64,000 nt of DNA, taken from the NCBI RefSeq assembly GCF_902770715.1, contig NZ_CACXTS010000009.1, positions 1 to 64,000 of the forward strand. The letters are read 5' to 3'. Positions within the stretch are counted from its first letter, which is position 1, and each line of letters opens with the position of its first letter. Made by a program: the position numbers and the translations under genes. Shown piece by piece: positions 45,703-54,938 of the stretch. The notes below the pieces were generated by a model. It was not told where the DNA came from. It searched no databases and saw nothing but the letters and a program-made list of their open reading frames with translations. This stretch comes from an uncultured Methanobrevibacter sp. Lineage in GTDB: Archaea > Methanobacteriota > Methanobacteria > Methanobacteriales > Methanobacteriaceae.

Positions 45703-46755
45703 ATGAATATGAAAAACATGTCAGAGAAATTATTGGAAAAAATAAATGAATTATCTACACCCGTTAAAATAATGCACGTTTGCGGTTCACACGAACATAC
45801 AATAATGGAAAATGGAATAAGAAGCCTGCTTCCAGAAGAAGTAGAAATCATTGCAGGCCCAGGATGTCCTGTTTGTGTAGTCCCTTCAAGGGAAATAGAT
45901 GAAGCATTGGAACTAATAGACAGAGGAGTTACAATAACTACTTTTGGAGATATGTTAAGAGTTCCAGGTTCTGAAAGATCACTTGCAGATGCCAAAGCAG
46001 AAGGCGGAGATGTGAGAGTTGTTTATGGAATCAACAGAGCAATTGAAATAGCACAAAAAGAGGACAATGATGTTGCTTTCATATCTGCCGGTTTTGAGAC
46101 AACCGCTCCGACCACAGCAGCCGAATTATTAGCAACCCCTCCTGAAAACTTTTCAGTGCTATCCTGTCACAGGCTAATACCTCCAGCAATTGATTTTTTA
46201 ATTAACTCAGGTGAAACAAGCCTCAATGCATTGATTCAACCTGGACATGTTTGTACAATTATTGGAACCAAACCATTCGAATATTTCTCAACAGACTTCG
46301 GAATACCACAAGTAGTGGCCGGATTCAATCCATTAGACATATTAATGTCAGTATACATGATTTTAAGACAGATTCACAATGAAACACCGAAAATAGAAAA
46401 TGAATACAAAAGAGCTGTCCGAGATGAAGGAAATGTGATAGCTCAAGACATGATTGAACAGGTATTTGACGTGACTTCAAGAGAATGGAGAGGATTTCCT
46501 AAAATACCAAATTCAATTTTGGAAATTAAAGATGAATTCAGTGAATTTAATGCACGTGAAAAATACGACATTGAAGTGAAAGATGTTACCGAAGCCCCGA
46601 AAGGATGTATCTGCGGACCTATTTTAAGAGGTCTTGCAAGACCTGAAGACTGCAAACTATTTAGAAAAGCATGCAACCCATTGCACCCTATCGGAGCATG
46701 TATGGTAAGTAAAGAAGGAACTTGTAACATCGCCCATAGATATTCAAGAGGATAA
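45703..46755 (+). CDS. hypD: Hydrogenase maturation protein HypD
   Basis: The Fe-S scaffold on which, with HypC, the Fe(CN)2CO group of NiFe hydrogenases is assembled. It is 350 residues. The conserved HVCGSHEHTIMENGIR, GPGCPVCVVP and the C-terminal cysteine set (GCICGPILRG ... C ... NPLHPIGACMVSKEGTC) bind the cluster and iron. It matches the need of a hydrogenotrophic methanogen. It is followed after one base by the phosphatase gene. Confidence 0.96.
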   Translation: MNMKNMSEKLLEKINELSTPVKIMHVCGSHEHTIMENGIRSLLPEEVEIIAGPGCPVCVVPSREIDEALELIDRGVTITTFGDMLRVPGSERSLADAKAEGGDVRVVYGINRAIEIAQKEDNDVAFISAGFETTAPTTAAELLATPPENFSVLSCHRLIPPAIDFLINSGETSLNALIQPGHVCTIIGTKPFEYFSTDFGIPQVVAGFNPLDILMSVYMILRQIHNETPKIENEYKRAVRDEGNVIAQDMIEQVFDVTSREWRGFPKIPNSILEIKDEFSEFNAREKYDIEVKDVTEAPKGCICGPILRGLARPEDCKLFRKACNPLHPIGACMVSKEGTCNIAHRYSRG

Positions 46756-46756
46756 T

Positions 46757-47461
46757 ATGACAATAGAAGCAATAGCAGTAGACATTGATGGAACAATAAC
46801 CGATGAAAGAAGGCGGATATGCATTTCAGCCATTGAAGCCTTAAGAAAAGCAGAAGACAAAGGCATTCCAACAATAATCGTTACAGGAAATGTGGTTAAT
46901 TATGCCTATGCTACAGAAGTGCTTATCGGATGTAGTGGAGGAATCGTTTGTGAAAATGGAGGAGTTGTTTTCAAAGAAGGGGAAAACAACAATGCAGTTG
47001 AGACATTAGTTGACAGGGACTTTGTAACCTCCGCCGAAGACCATTTGAAAGAAAAACTAGGAGAAAAATTTGACATTCATGCATCCCACGACAACATGTA
47101 CAGATTAACAGAAACCGTTTTTTATAAAACCCTTAAAAGAGAGGAATTGGAAGACGCATTAAAAGACTTCAAATATCTGGACGAACTTGAAATTTACGAC
47201 AGCGGCTTTGCATTGCATATTACCGACAAAAGAGTAAACAAGGGAACTTCACTCAGATACCTGTGTGAAAGAAACGGAATCAACATGAATAATGTGATGG
47301 CGATTGGAGATAGCCAAAATGATGAAGATTTCCTTAAAGAAGCAGGATATAAAATAGCTGTAGGCAATGCGGAAGACAGATTAAAAGAAATAAGTACATA
47401 CACCTGTGAAAAAATGTTCGGTGATGGAGTAGCGGAAGCTATTGAAAAATTTGCACTTTAG
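46757..47461 (+). CDS. Phosphoglycolate phosphatase, archaeal HAD type
   Basis: A 234-residue HAD hydrolase of the archaeal phosphoglycolate phosphatase/Cof-like group. The nucleophile motif is AVDIDGTITDERR, and motif IV is MAIGDSQNDEDFL. The cap domain lies between (about residues 85-155). Phosphoglycolate clearance is the family's accepted role, but some members act on other sugar phosphates. It sits in a likely hypD-phosphatase-pmbA operon. Confidence 0.85.
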   Translation: MTIEAIAVDIDGTITDERRRICISAIEALRKAEDKGIPTIIVTGNVVNYAYATEVLIGCSGGIVCENGGVVFKEGENNNAVETLVDRDFVTSAEDHLKEKLGEKFDIHASHDNMYRLTETVFYKTLKREELEDALKDFKYLDELEIYDSGFALHITDKRVNKGTSLRYLCERNGINMNNVMAIGDSQNDEDFLKEAGYKIAVGNAEDRLKEISTYTCEKMFGDGVAEAIEKFAL

Positions 47462-47468
47462 TGATATT

Positions 47469-48782
47469 ATGATATACGAAATCGCAGAAAAAGCAAAAAA
47501 GGCAATTGAAAATGATTGCGATTCTTATGAAATTTACATTGATGAAACCAAATCCATTGAACTTGATTCCCGAAAAGAAGAATTGAACTTTTCTAAAGAA
47601 GAAATCGAATGTGGAGTTGGAATTAGAGTTATCAAAGATAATAAAGTCGGTTTTGCATTTACTTCAAATATGGAAAAAATCGTTGAAACCGCAAAACAGT
47701 CAATTGAAAACACAAAATTGAATAAAGTTGATGAAAATTACACTTTTGCGGAAGTTGAAAAGGTTCCGAGTGTTGAAAAAGTTTATGATAAAAAATTTAA
47801 TGATTTAAGCCTTGAAGAATCCATTGAATTTTTAAAAAGCACAATAGACACCGCTCTTGACAGCGGATGTGAAGTAACTGGCTCCGGATTTTCAGCAAGT
47901 GAAGGCAGATCCTTGATTTTGAATTCAAATGGAGTTTCAATTGAAGATGAAGGGACTGGATTTGGCATAGGTTTGTCTGTAACCATACAGAAAGACGGGC
48001 AAATAGCAACAGCCTATAATTCCCAATCCTCCAGATTTTTTGATTTGGATGGGGAAAAACTAGCTACTGAAGTATGTGACCTTGCTAAAAGTTCTTTGAA
48101 TACAAAACCTATTGAAACAAATGATTATAACGTAGTCCTCGACTATTATGCTGCAACAGGACTTTTGCAAACATTCATTAGTGCTTTTAATGGTGAAAAT
48201 GTTATGAGAGGAAGGTCCATTTTAAAAGATAAGATGGGTTGTGAAATAGCTAATTCTAACTTGAGCATTATAGACAATCCTCTTCTAGAAAAAGGAATGC
48301 TTACTGCAAAATGTGATGGTGAAGGAAGCGTAAGCCAAAAGACCGACTTGGTAAAAGATGGTGTTTTAAATTCATTCATTTATGACATCTATACTGCAAA
48401 CAAAGCAGGTGTTGAAACCACATCAAACGGACTTAGAGGATCCTATTTGACAACACCAATGATTTCTCCTACAAATCTTGAGTTTAAGTTCAGTGAAATG
48501 AAAGATTTAGAGGAAATTGATAAAGGAGTGCTAACCACAAGCGTTTTAGGAGCTCATACTGCAAATCCAATTTCTGGAGATTTCTCAGTCGAAGCAAGCA
48601 ATGCCTTTAAGATAGAAAATGGAGAGTTAACAGATCCAATCAACAAAGCCATGATTTCTGGAAATATCTTTGAGATAATGAAAAATGTAGAAGGATTAAA
48701 ATCAGAAATAAAACAATACGGACAATTCATAATACCAAAACTGCTTGTCCATGATTTGAGAGTTGTTGGTCAAAATCAATGA
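47469..48782 (+). CDS. PmbA/TldD-family metalloprotease-like protein
   Basis: A 437-residue member of the TldD/PmbA family. It has the N-terminal MIYEIAEKAKKAIENDCDSYEIY and a C-terminal part with the TYDIYTANKAGVETTSNGLRG-like sequence and GAHTANPISGDFSVEASNAF. In bacteria the pair acts as a peptide protease. PmbA-type members lack the HExxxH zinc motif of TldD, and none is seen here. The partner TldD is not in the window. I chose the ATG at 47469; the longer reading would overlap the phosphatase gene. Confidence 0.88.
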   Translation: MIYEIAEKAKKAIENDCDSYEIYIDETKSIELDSRKEELNFSKEEIECGVGIRVIKDNKVGFAFTSNMEKIVETAKQSIENTKLNKVDENYTFAEVEKVPSVEKVYDKKFNDLSLEESIEFLKSTIDTALDSGCEVTGSGFSASEGRSLILNSNGVSIEDEGTGFGIGLSVTIQKDGQIATAYNSQSSRFFDLDGEKLATEVCDLAKSSLNTKPIETNDYNVVLDYYAATGLLQTFISAFNGENVMRGRSILKDKMGCEIANSNLSIIDNPLLEKGMLTAKCDGEGSVSQKTDLVKDGVLNSFIYDIYTANKAGVETTSNGLRGSYLTTPMISPTNLEFKFSEMKDLEEIDKGVLTTSVLGAHTANPISGDFSVEASNAFKIENGELTDPINKAMISGNIFEIMKNVEGLKSEIKQYGQFIIPKLLVHDLRVVGQNQ

Positions 48783-48802
48783 TTAAAAAAAAGAAAGAAA
48801 AA

Positions 48803-49054
48803 TTAAATCTTTTTTAATTTTTCTCTATACCTATCAATGGTATCCTGCTTGTAATCAATATTTAAATAATCAGATTTTAATTTTTTATTTTCATCAAAAT
48901 CTTTAATTTTCATATCAAGCATCTTGTCGATTTCTTTATCTAATTTTTTTATTCTGTTTTCAAAAGAATATTCAGAACCCCTAATGTCAATATTGGATTT
49001 GCGGGCAAGTCTTTCAATTTCTTTATCAACATCAAATTCTTCTTTTTTAGACAT
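48803..49054 (-). CDS. Small charged helical protein, unknown
   Basis: An 83-residue protein rich in Lys, Asp and Glu, with heptad-like spacing of Ile and Leu (IKKLDKEIDKMLDMKIKDFD), likely coiled coil. AGGTGTT lies just before the ATG, and it follows the GyrI-like gene by eight bases, so it is likely translated. No family recognised. Confidence 0.6.
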   Translation of the reverse strand: MSKKEEFDVDKEIERLARKSNIDIRGSEYSFENRIKKLDKEIDKMLDMKIKDFDENKKLKSDYLNIDYKQDTIDRYREKLKKI

Positions 49055-49062
49055 TTAAACAC

Positions 49063-49524
49063 CTACATTTCAATGATAGGTAATTGGATTTCGGTGATAT
49101 AATCATTTTCATTATCACAATTATGCATACCTTTGATTAAAACCTCTTTAGGTGATCCGATTATATCATAATGATTTGCTTGAGCAACTTCGACTAATTC
49201 CGCATAAGTATCTAAAATAGTATCTGTTGGACCGTAATGCTTTCCTGCTAATACTTTGTTTTCAATCATGTCAACAACGCGAATTCTATCGGTTTCTTCA
49301 GCATCCTCTTTAATCGCAATACTTACATCGTAAACTACATCACCTTGATTGACCTCATGCCTTGGTGAAAAATAAACAATGAAAGGTTCGCCATCAGTTT
49401 CAATTTCTTTTGCATCAACCCAACCCATTAACATGGAAAGAAATATTCCTAAATCTTCAATGGGAGTTTTACAATTAATAACTCCTAATTTTTGTTCTGG
49501 AATAACTTTTACTTCATAATCCAT
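49063..49524 (-). CDS. GyrI-like small-molecule-binding domain protein
   Basis: A 153-residue stand-alone GyrI-like (effector-binding) domain, as found at the C-terminus of AraC-type and MerR-type regulators: paired beta-alpha-beta repeats, with KVIPEQKLGVINCKTP and a central AGKHYGPTDTILDTYAELVE. It has no DNA-binding domain. The ligand is unknown. It lies between moeA and the 83-residue gene on the same strand, with AAGGTGT upstream. Confidence 0.75.
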   Translation of the reverse strand: MDYEVKVIPEQKLGVINCKTPIEDLGIFLSMLMGWVDAKEIETDGEPFIVYFSPRHEVNQGDVVYDVSIAIKEDAEETDRIRVVDMIENKVLAGKHYGPTDTILDTYAELVEVAQANHYDIIGSPKEVLIKGMHNCDNENDYITEIQLPIIEM

Positions 49525-49550
49525 AATTACACCTTACTTAAATTATAATC

Positions 49551-50774
49551 TTAATTAAATAAATATACTTCTACTTCCTCGCCTTCATCTAAAAGTTCGA
49601 CAGATTTCGGAACTTTAACATAACCATCAGCAGTTGAAAGTGAAAAAATTGCACCAGAATCCTTAAATATCGGATGAACATTCTCCCCATCAACTTTAAC
49701 TAGCTGATACTGCATTCTTCCAACAGGGGAGTGAATTCTTCTGGTCATTTTGCCCCTTACAGTTTTAAGTTCAAAGTCCCTATCTATACCTGCCAATTTG
49801 GTTAGAGGCTCTGCAACAAATGCATTGAATATCATTAAAGCAGATACGGGATTTCCCGGAAGACCAATTACTACCTTGCCATCAATTACTCCAACAATTG
49901 TAGGTTTGCCTGGTTGAACTGAAATGCCGTGAATGTGAACTTCACCTAATTCATCCAAAACATGTTTCAAGACATCCCCCAGTCCTGCAGAAGTTCCTCC
50001 AGAGCAAAGTAGAATGTCGACTTCTTTAAGTGACTCTGTGATTTTTTCTTTTACTTCATCGTAATTATCTCTCATGATGCCTAAAAAATGAGCATCTGCA
50101 CCGCAGGAAAATGCTGCGTTTTTAATCATTCCTCCGTTAACATCATAAATTTTACCGTATGTTAATTCCTCACCTTGAAGAGTGATTTCATTTCCGGAGG
50201 ATATTACTCCCAAACTAGGTTTTTTATAAACTTCAATTGTTTCAAATCCCTGTGAAAGCAATACTCCAATCTTACCTGGATTTAAAAAGTCCCCTTTTTT
50301 AAGAATTAAATTTCCTTCCTCAATATCGGAACCTTTTTTGGCAACATCCTGTGAGGGAGTTGCGGTGGTTAACAGGTTAACTTTATCATCAAACTTTTCG
50401 GCATATTCTACCATTACAACAGATTCTGATCCTTCAGGCATTGCTGCACCAGTACTGATTTCAATACATTTTCCTTTTTCGACTTTTTTATCTGTTGTTG
50501 AACCCGCTTCTAAAAAATCAATCACTTCTAAAGTGTTAGGAGATTCCTCTGAAGCACCAAAACTATCTTCGGCAAGAATTGCAAAACCATCTTTTAAAGC
50601 TTTGTTAAAAGGTGGAAAATCCATTCTGGAGTAAACATCTTCAAATAAAATTCTTCCATAAGCTTCACTGACAAGAATTTCTTCACTTTGTGGCTTTAAA
50701 TTTTCATCGAATAAATTTTGAATAATATCTATAGCGTCATCACATTCTTTAATTTTTAAAAATTCAGTTCCCAT
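49551..50774 (-). CDS. moeA: Molybdopterin molybdenumtransferase
   Basis: Inserts molybdenum (or tungsten) into molybdopterin, needed for formylmethanofuran dehydrogenase. It is 407 residues. The N-terminal part has AYGRILFEDVYSRMDFPPFNKALKDGF-type sequence. The MPT-binding domain has SSGNEITLQGE, YDVNGGMIKN, LLCSGGTSAGLGDVLK and VVIGLPGNPVSA. The ATG at 50772-50774 with GGTGAT upstream is the better start; a GTG three codons earlier overlaps this signal. Confidence 0.95.
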   Translation of the reverse strand: MGTEFLKIKECDDAIDIIQNLFDENLKPQSEEILVSEAYGRILFEDVYSRMDFPPFNKALKDGFAILAEDSFGASEESPNTLEVIDFLEAGSTTDKKVEKGKCIEISTGAAMPEGSESVVMVEYAEKFDDKVNLLTTATPSQDVAKKGSDIEEGNLILKKGDFLNPGKIGVLLSQGFETIEVYKKPSLGVISSGNEITLQGEELTYGKIYDVNGGMIKNAAFSCGADAHFLGIMRDNYDEVKEKITESLKEVDILLCSGGTSAGLGDVLKHVLDELGEVHIHGISVQPGKPTIVGVIDGKVVIGLPGNPVSALMIFNAFVAEPLTKLAGIDRDFELKTVRGKMTRRIHSPVGRMQYQLVKVDGENVHPIFKDSGAIFSLSTADGYVKVPKSVELLDEGEEVEVYLFN

Positions 50775-50880
50775 AATCACCACTTATATAAAATACAATA
50801 AATTAATATATAATATATTGATAAATATATAAATAATTTAATCTTATGGAGAAACATATTATTATTTTGGAGGAGAGTAT

Positions 50881-51186
50881 TTGTCTAAACCTAATAACAA
50901 TCAACAACAAGAGTACAGAAGAGTGAGAACACCTAAAAAAGGAGAAATCCCAGGAGTGGTTGAGCAAATCATGGGGCATGGTAAATTAAAAGTCCGTTGT
51001 GCTGATGGAAATATCAGAATGACCAGAATCCCTGGTAAAATGAAAAAACGTATTTGGATTCGTGAAGGAGACGTAATCCTTGTAAAACCTTGGGATTTCC
51101 AATCTGATGAAAAAGCTGATGTAATCTGGAGATACACAAAAACAGAATCAAATTGGCTTGAAAGAAAAGGCTACTTGAAAATGTAG
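50881..51186 (+). CDS. eif1a: Translation initiation factor aIF1A
   Basis: An OB-fold (S1-like) initiation factor that binds the A-site of the small subunit. The 101 residues contain RVRTPKKGEIPGVVEQIMGHG and the OB core KVRCADGNIRMTRIPGKMKKR. It starts with TTG (50881-50883) seven bases after GGAGG. It begins the conserved archaeal block with rio1, pno1 and topoisomerase VI. Confidence 0.96.
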   Translation: MSKPNNNQQQEYRRVRTPKKGEIPGVVEQIMGHGKLKVRCADGNIRMTRIPGKMKKRIWIREGDVILVKPWDFQSDEKADVIWRYTKTESNWLERKGYLKM

Positions 51187-51212
51187 TCTAACCACTTATT
51201 TTTTTGATTTTA

Positions 51213-51986
51213 ATGGATTCTAAAATAGCTAAAGCAGATGCGAAACACGAAAAGATACATTCCCGAAAAAGAAAAAAAGACAGTTCTGATAGAAAAGTGG
51301 GAAATGAAATTTTCGACAAACTAACACTGGAAACATTATACAAATTAGCTAATCAAGGATACATTGACATTTTAAACGGTGCAATAAGTACAGGCAAGGA
51401 AGCTAATGTGCTTACAGGTATTACCGATGATGAAAAATTTGTAGCAGTGAAAATTTATAGGGTTGCTACTTCTGATTTTAAAAAGATGGATTATTATCTG
51501 AAAGGAGATCCAAGATTTAACGTCAAAACCAAAAATAAAAGAAAAATAATTTACTCTTGGGTAACAAAAGAGTTTAAGAATTTAACCAGATTATATTCTG
51601 CAGGTGTCAATGTTCCAGAACCAATCACAAGCTCAAATAATGTATTGATTATTGAGTTTATTGGGGATGAGGACGGCAATCCCGCACAGCCTGTAAAAAA
51701 CCAACCGCCAAAAGACCCTGATGAATTTTTCAATAAATTGCTTGTAAATCTAAAATTATTCGTAAATGAAGCTAAATTGGTTCATGGCGATTTATCAAAT
51801 TATAATATTTTAAATAAAGATGAAGAACCAGTCATTATTGACGTTTCACAATCAGTAGTTTTAGATAATCCAATTTCTAAAGAACTACTCGAAAGGGATA
51901 TCAACACGCTTGTTCGTGAATATACCAAACTTGGCGTTAAAACTAGCTTTGAAGAAATTTGGGAATATGTGAACCCCAAATTTTAG
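51213..51986 (+). CDS. rio1: RIO1-type serine/threonine protein kinase
   Basis: An atypical kinase/ATPase involved in late small-subunit ribosome maturation. It is 257 residues. The P-loop-like segment is STGKEANVLTG, the ATP lysine lies in VAVKIYRV, the catalytic loop is VHGDLSNYNIL, and the metal-binding loop is IIDVSQSV. I start at the ATG 51213-51215; the TTG three codons earlier lacks support. Proximity to aIF1A and pno1 fits ribosome assembly and initiation. Confidence 0.95.
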   Translation: MDSKIAKADAKHEKIHSRKRKKDSSDRKVGNEIFDKLTLETLYKLANQGYIDILNGAISTGKEANVLTGITDDEKFVAVKIYRVATSDFKKMDYYLKGDPRFNVKTKNKRKIIYSWVTKEFKNLTRLYSAGVNVPEPITSSNNVLIIEFIGDEDGNPAQPVKNQPPKDPDEFFNKLLVNLKLFVNEAKLVHGDLSNYNILNKDEEPVIIDVSQSVVLDNPISKELLERDINTLVREYTKLGVKTSFEEIWEYVNPKF

Positions 51987-52037
51987 CATATAGTCCAACA
52001 GATTACCATTACAATAGTTTTTAAAGGAACTGCAGTT

Positions 52038-52808
52038 TCATTCACCGTAAATGCTTTTTCGAATATTACCGACTAATTCCTTTTCATCATCAGTTAAGTG
52101 AACGTTCTCCAAACTATCCTTACTACCGCGCTTAATACGAATTATAAAGGTTAGAACAAGAATTAATAAAAAGGATAATAAGCTTAACATTGGGGATATG
52201 AATGCAAGGATAATAGATATTACTGAACTTATTACAGGAGCCAATAATATATAAAACAAAGTTAAGGTAACGCCTCTTATATATAATTTTAAATTAGGAA
52301 ATTCGATTCCATCATCATAAGAATCTTGAATAGTAGTTTTTATTTCATCCTTTTTATCAAAATACTCGCTGAAATTATTTTTAATCAATAACATGAACAT
52401 TACAATGTACAATAAACTGATCACTAATATCAATAATGAAAAGAATATATTTACATCAAAATAATTGTAAAATCTAAAAAGAAATCCTGTTGCAAATGGT
52501 ATTAAACAAACAGTTGCCATTGTAAGCATGTTTAATGTTAAAATAGCATAGCTTATTTTTTTAAAATTAAAAAGAACGACTGTATTTTCCCAAAAATTAT
52601 ATACAATATAAAAACTTATGAAATATATTAAAATAGAAGGTGCTAGAAAATTTATAAAATAATCTTTTAAAACAACCCCCGATGATATATCCGCCATTGT
52701 TGGAACTGCAATCTCTAAAACAAGAATTGTCATAGCGATTGCAAAAACACCATCAGTAACCGCAGCATGCCTATCAGTAAATTTATTAAAAAGTTCAATA
52801 TTTGCCAT
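52038..52808 (-). CDS. TMEM175-family (DUF1211) membrane channel
   Basis: A 256-residue protein with about six hydrophobic helices. The N-terminal RHAAVTDGVFAIAMTILVLEI matches the pore-lining first-helix motif of TMEM175 potassium channels (R...F-S-D form; here TDGVFAI). Archaeal and bacterial members conduct K+ weakly selectively. It lies on the opposite strand to the surrounding aIF1A-rio1-pno1-top6 block and appears inserted there. Confidence 0.8.
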   Translation of the reverse strand: MANIELFNKFTDRHAAVTDGVFAIAMTILVLEIAVPTMADISSGVVLKDYFINFLAPSILIYFISFYIVYNFWENTVVLFNFKKISYAILTLNMLTMATVCLIPFATGFLFRFYNYFDVNIFFSLLILVISLLYIVMFMLLIKNNFSEYFDKKDEIKTTIQDSYDDGIEFPNLKLYIRGVTLTLFYILLAPVISSVISIILAFISPMLSLLSFLLILVLTFIIRIKRGSKDSLENVHLTDDEKELVGNIRKSIYGE

Positions 52809-52875
52809 TAATATAAATAATGTAATTTATTTTATATAATATTAATGTAACCCCAACAATTTGATTTGAAACATT

Positions 52876-52896
52876 CGGTTCAAACGAATTGAACCG
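52876..52896. repeat. Perfect inverted repeat in a structured intergenic stretch
   Basis: CGGTTCAA-ACGAA-TTGAACCG is an 8-bp perfect stem with a 5-base loop. About 30 bases on, 52925-52952 (CACTTGG...CCCTAGTG) can pair with one mismatch. Together they form a GC-richer pocket in the 278-base gap between the channel and the secreted protein genes. No coding sequence seen; a small RNA or a leader is possible. Confidence 0.35.
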
Positions 52897-53086
52897 TTTA
52901 CCCTAAAATTAATTATATAATTCACACTTGGCGTCGGAAAGGTACCCTAGTGCAAATAGAAAATATATGATGAAAACGGATATAAATTTACAACATTGGG
53001 AGAATGGTAAATAACAAAATAATTAGTGCAAATATATATCCGAAATCATATTTCTTAAATTTTAAAATAAGGAAAAATGAAGATAA

Positions 53087-53572
53087 TTAGAATGCAATCG
53101 CATCCACATTATTATCCTTATTAAATTCATTTAAAAGTGAAGATAAATCAGATTTTTTCACATCACTGGTATCTTTTGCCCAGAACACTACAATAAATTG
53201 TTGTCCATCACAATCTATGAGCTCTGCAATGCCATGTTCACTATGATCAATGTCTGTGAAATCTACTGTATTATCAGAATTTTTATCAATTTTCATATCA
53301 TCATCGGCAGTGAGGTAATCTTGACCCTCACCATGAATGAGATTATCATAAGCATCGTCACTTTCATTATCGTATGCATCATCATTTGCATTTTTAAAAA
53401 TTGTAATGCCGGAATCTTGTTTTTCATTTAAAGATAATGAATAATATGTTCCATTATGCACATTATCATAAGATTTATCGATGGCAAAATCATTGACGTT
53501 TTTTGCAGCACAAACACTACCAATCAATAGTGTTGAAACCAGTAACATTAAAAATATCTTTTTAGCATCCAT
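53087..53572 (-). CDS. Secreted acidic protein of unknown function
   Basis: A 161-residue protein with a clear signal peptide: MDAKKIFLMLLVSTLLIGSVCA, with likely cleavage after the VCA-A region near residue 23. The mature part is rich in Asp, Asn and Glu and has a short repeat DDAYDN twice (about residues 65 and 73). A more globular C-terminal half follows (DCDGQQFIVVFWAKDTS, then a helix). AAGGTGA precedes the ATG. No family recognised; surface or cell-wall attachment is not evident. Confidence 0.7.
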   Translation of the reverse strand: MDAKKIFLMLLVSTLLIGSVCAAKNVNDFAIDKSYDNVHNGTYYSLSLNEKQDSGITIFKNANDDAYDNESDDAYDNLIHGEGQDYLTADDDMKIDKNSDNTVDFTDIDHSEHGIAELIDCDGQQFIVVFWAKDTSDVKKSDLSSLLNEFNKDNNVDAIAF

Positions 53573-53918
53573 TTTTTCACCTTAATTCTTATTATTACAA
53601 ACTCCAAGAAAAGATTTATTTTTAAATTAGAACTTCATGTTCAAGTAAGTGTATGAAAACATCAGCATATAAAGTTTTTCGAATGCAAGTGCTCACTTAC
53701 ATCTTTAAATTGTAAAAAAATAAAAAATAGAGGGTTATTCTAAAAAAATAATGCGTTTAGTGTTTTGACATATAATAAACCCCCATAATAATTGTTTGAT
53801 TCAAAATAATGAAAGTGCATTTTCCACCAAATTCTTTGTTGATAACATGACTAATTAAATTAATCCTAAATTTTAAATAATTTTGATTAAATAATTATTA
53901 ATTGACAAGGTGAAAATT
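53573..53918. other. Gene-free stretch before pno1
   Basis: No coding frame of note. It must hold the divergent promoters of the secreted protein gene and pno1. GTAAGTG (53645-53651) and CACTTAC (53694-53700) form a spaced inverted repeat, and AAGTG-CT-CACTT (53687-53698) a tight one. Neither is linked to a known family. Confidence 0.4.
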
Positions 53919-54536
53919 ATGCCGGAAACAGATTATCTAAAAATACCACAGAATAGAGTAGGGGCATTAATTGGAAGCAATGGAAAAGTTAAAAAGTCCA
54001 TTGAAAATGCAACTGGAACAATCCTTGACATAGACAGTGAGGAGGGAACAGTTTACATCACACCTAGAGATGATATGGAAGATCCGTTAGGCGTATGGAA
54101 TGCCAACCATATCGTTAAGGCAGTGGCACGTGGATTTAATCCAGAAGTTGCATTGAAATTAGTTAGTGATGACATTTATTTAGAAGTGATTAGTTTACCA
54201 TTATACATAGGAAAATCTAAAAAGGCCCTTGCAAGACATAAAGGACGAATTATTGGAAAAGATGGAAAAACCCGTGAAATCATAATGGAAATGGCTGAAG
54301 TAGATATGGCAATTTATGGTAAAACCGTTTCCTTAATCGGTGAAATGGACAACATCATGGTTGCTAAAGAAGCTATTGAAATGATTTTAAATGGTTCTAG
54401 ACATAAATCAGTTTATGGATTTTTAGAACATAAAAAAGAAGACTTGAAAATGAAAGAATTCAAGGATCTTGTCGGAATCGAAGATGATAAAATCGAGTTT
54501 AAAGATGGAATCGACTTCGATGAGAAAGATTATTAG
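53919..54536 (+). CDS. pno1: KH-domain ribosome-maturation protein (Pno1/Dim2-like)
   Basis: A 205-residue RNA-binding protein with two KH-type domains: [19 protein letters not shown] near the start and [19 protein letters not shown] in the middle. Archaeal Dim2/Pno1 binds the 3' end of 16S rRNA during small-subunit assembly. I start at the ATG 53919-53921, six bases after AAGGTGA; the GTG reading lies within this signal. Near rio1 and aIF1A as in other archaea, although an islet now separates them. Confidence 0.92.
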   Translation: MPETDYLKIPQNRVGALIGSNGKVKKSIENATGTILDIDSEEGTVYITPRDDMEDPLGVWNANHIVKAVARGFNPEVALKLVSDDIYLEVISLPLYIGKSKKALARHKGRIIGKDGKTREIIMEMAEVDMAIYGKTVSLIGEMDNIMVAKEAIEMILNGSRHKSVYGFLEHKKEDLKMKEFKDLVGIEDDKIEFKDGIDFDEKDY

Positions 54537-54564
54537 GAGTTTAAACTCCTAACCCTATTTTTTT
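54535..54564 (+). terminator. Terminator after pno1
   Basis: AGGAGTTTAAACTCCT (54535-54550) is a perfect 16-base palindrome that overlaps the pno1 stop codon; a run of seven T follows at 54558-54564. Confidence 0.6.
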
Positions 54565-54938
54565 GATAAATTAAATTAACATTATATTTCAACACAACAT
54601 TCCCACCCCAGGCAACTTTTATTTAATTTTGAAAATGGAATGTGAAACATCAAAAAAGTACTATAACATAAATATTACAAAAGTACCTATGTTTTAATAA
54701 AAGATTACTATAAAAATTACATCAATACCAGTAAACTTTTATATACTTTAACGGACATATATAGATAACATAGTACAAATACTATATTTTTTACATGTTT
54801 TAAAATTATTATTTCACCACATATTTAATCAAGGCAGATAGGGTAATGTATGAATAATACTTTTCAAATGCTCTCTCATTTGATTTAAATATAGTCATGA
54901 TAATAAATTAAAATATATTTATTTAAGGAGGAAAAATA
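54565..54938 (+). other. Long gene-free region upstream of top6B
   Basis: About 370 bases without a gene. A first TATA-like box TTTTATATA lies at 54737-54745, followed by ATAGTA-CAAA-TACTAT (54770-54785), a 6-bp inverted repeat. A second, nearer TTTAAATATA (54884-54893) suits a start near 54915, just before the AGGAGG at 54926-54931. ACATTCC (54598-54604) and a later GGAATGT can also pair. Two promoters or an upstream small RNA are possible. Confidence 0.35.
54856..54877 (+). promoter_or_regulatory. 22-nt element upstream of top6B, shared with DUF763
   Basis: AATACTTTTCAAA, then TGCTCTCTC, matches 26340-26361 at 20 of 22 positions. It ends six bases before the proximal TATA-like TTTAAATATA (54884-54893). 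Confidence 0.5.

Noticed and set aside
46443..46874. 143-codon minus-strand frame across hypD and the phosphatase gene
   Set aside because: It is leucine- and serine-rich in a way typical of an antisense frame and spans two well-identified genes on the other strand.
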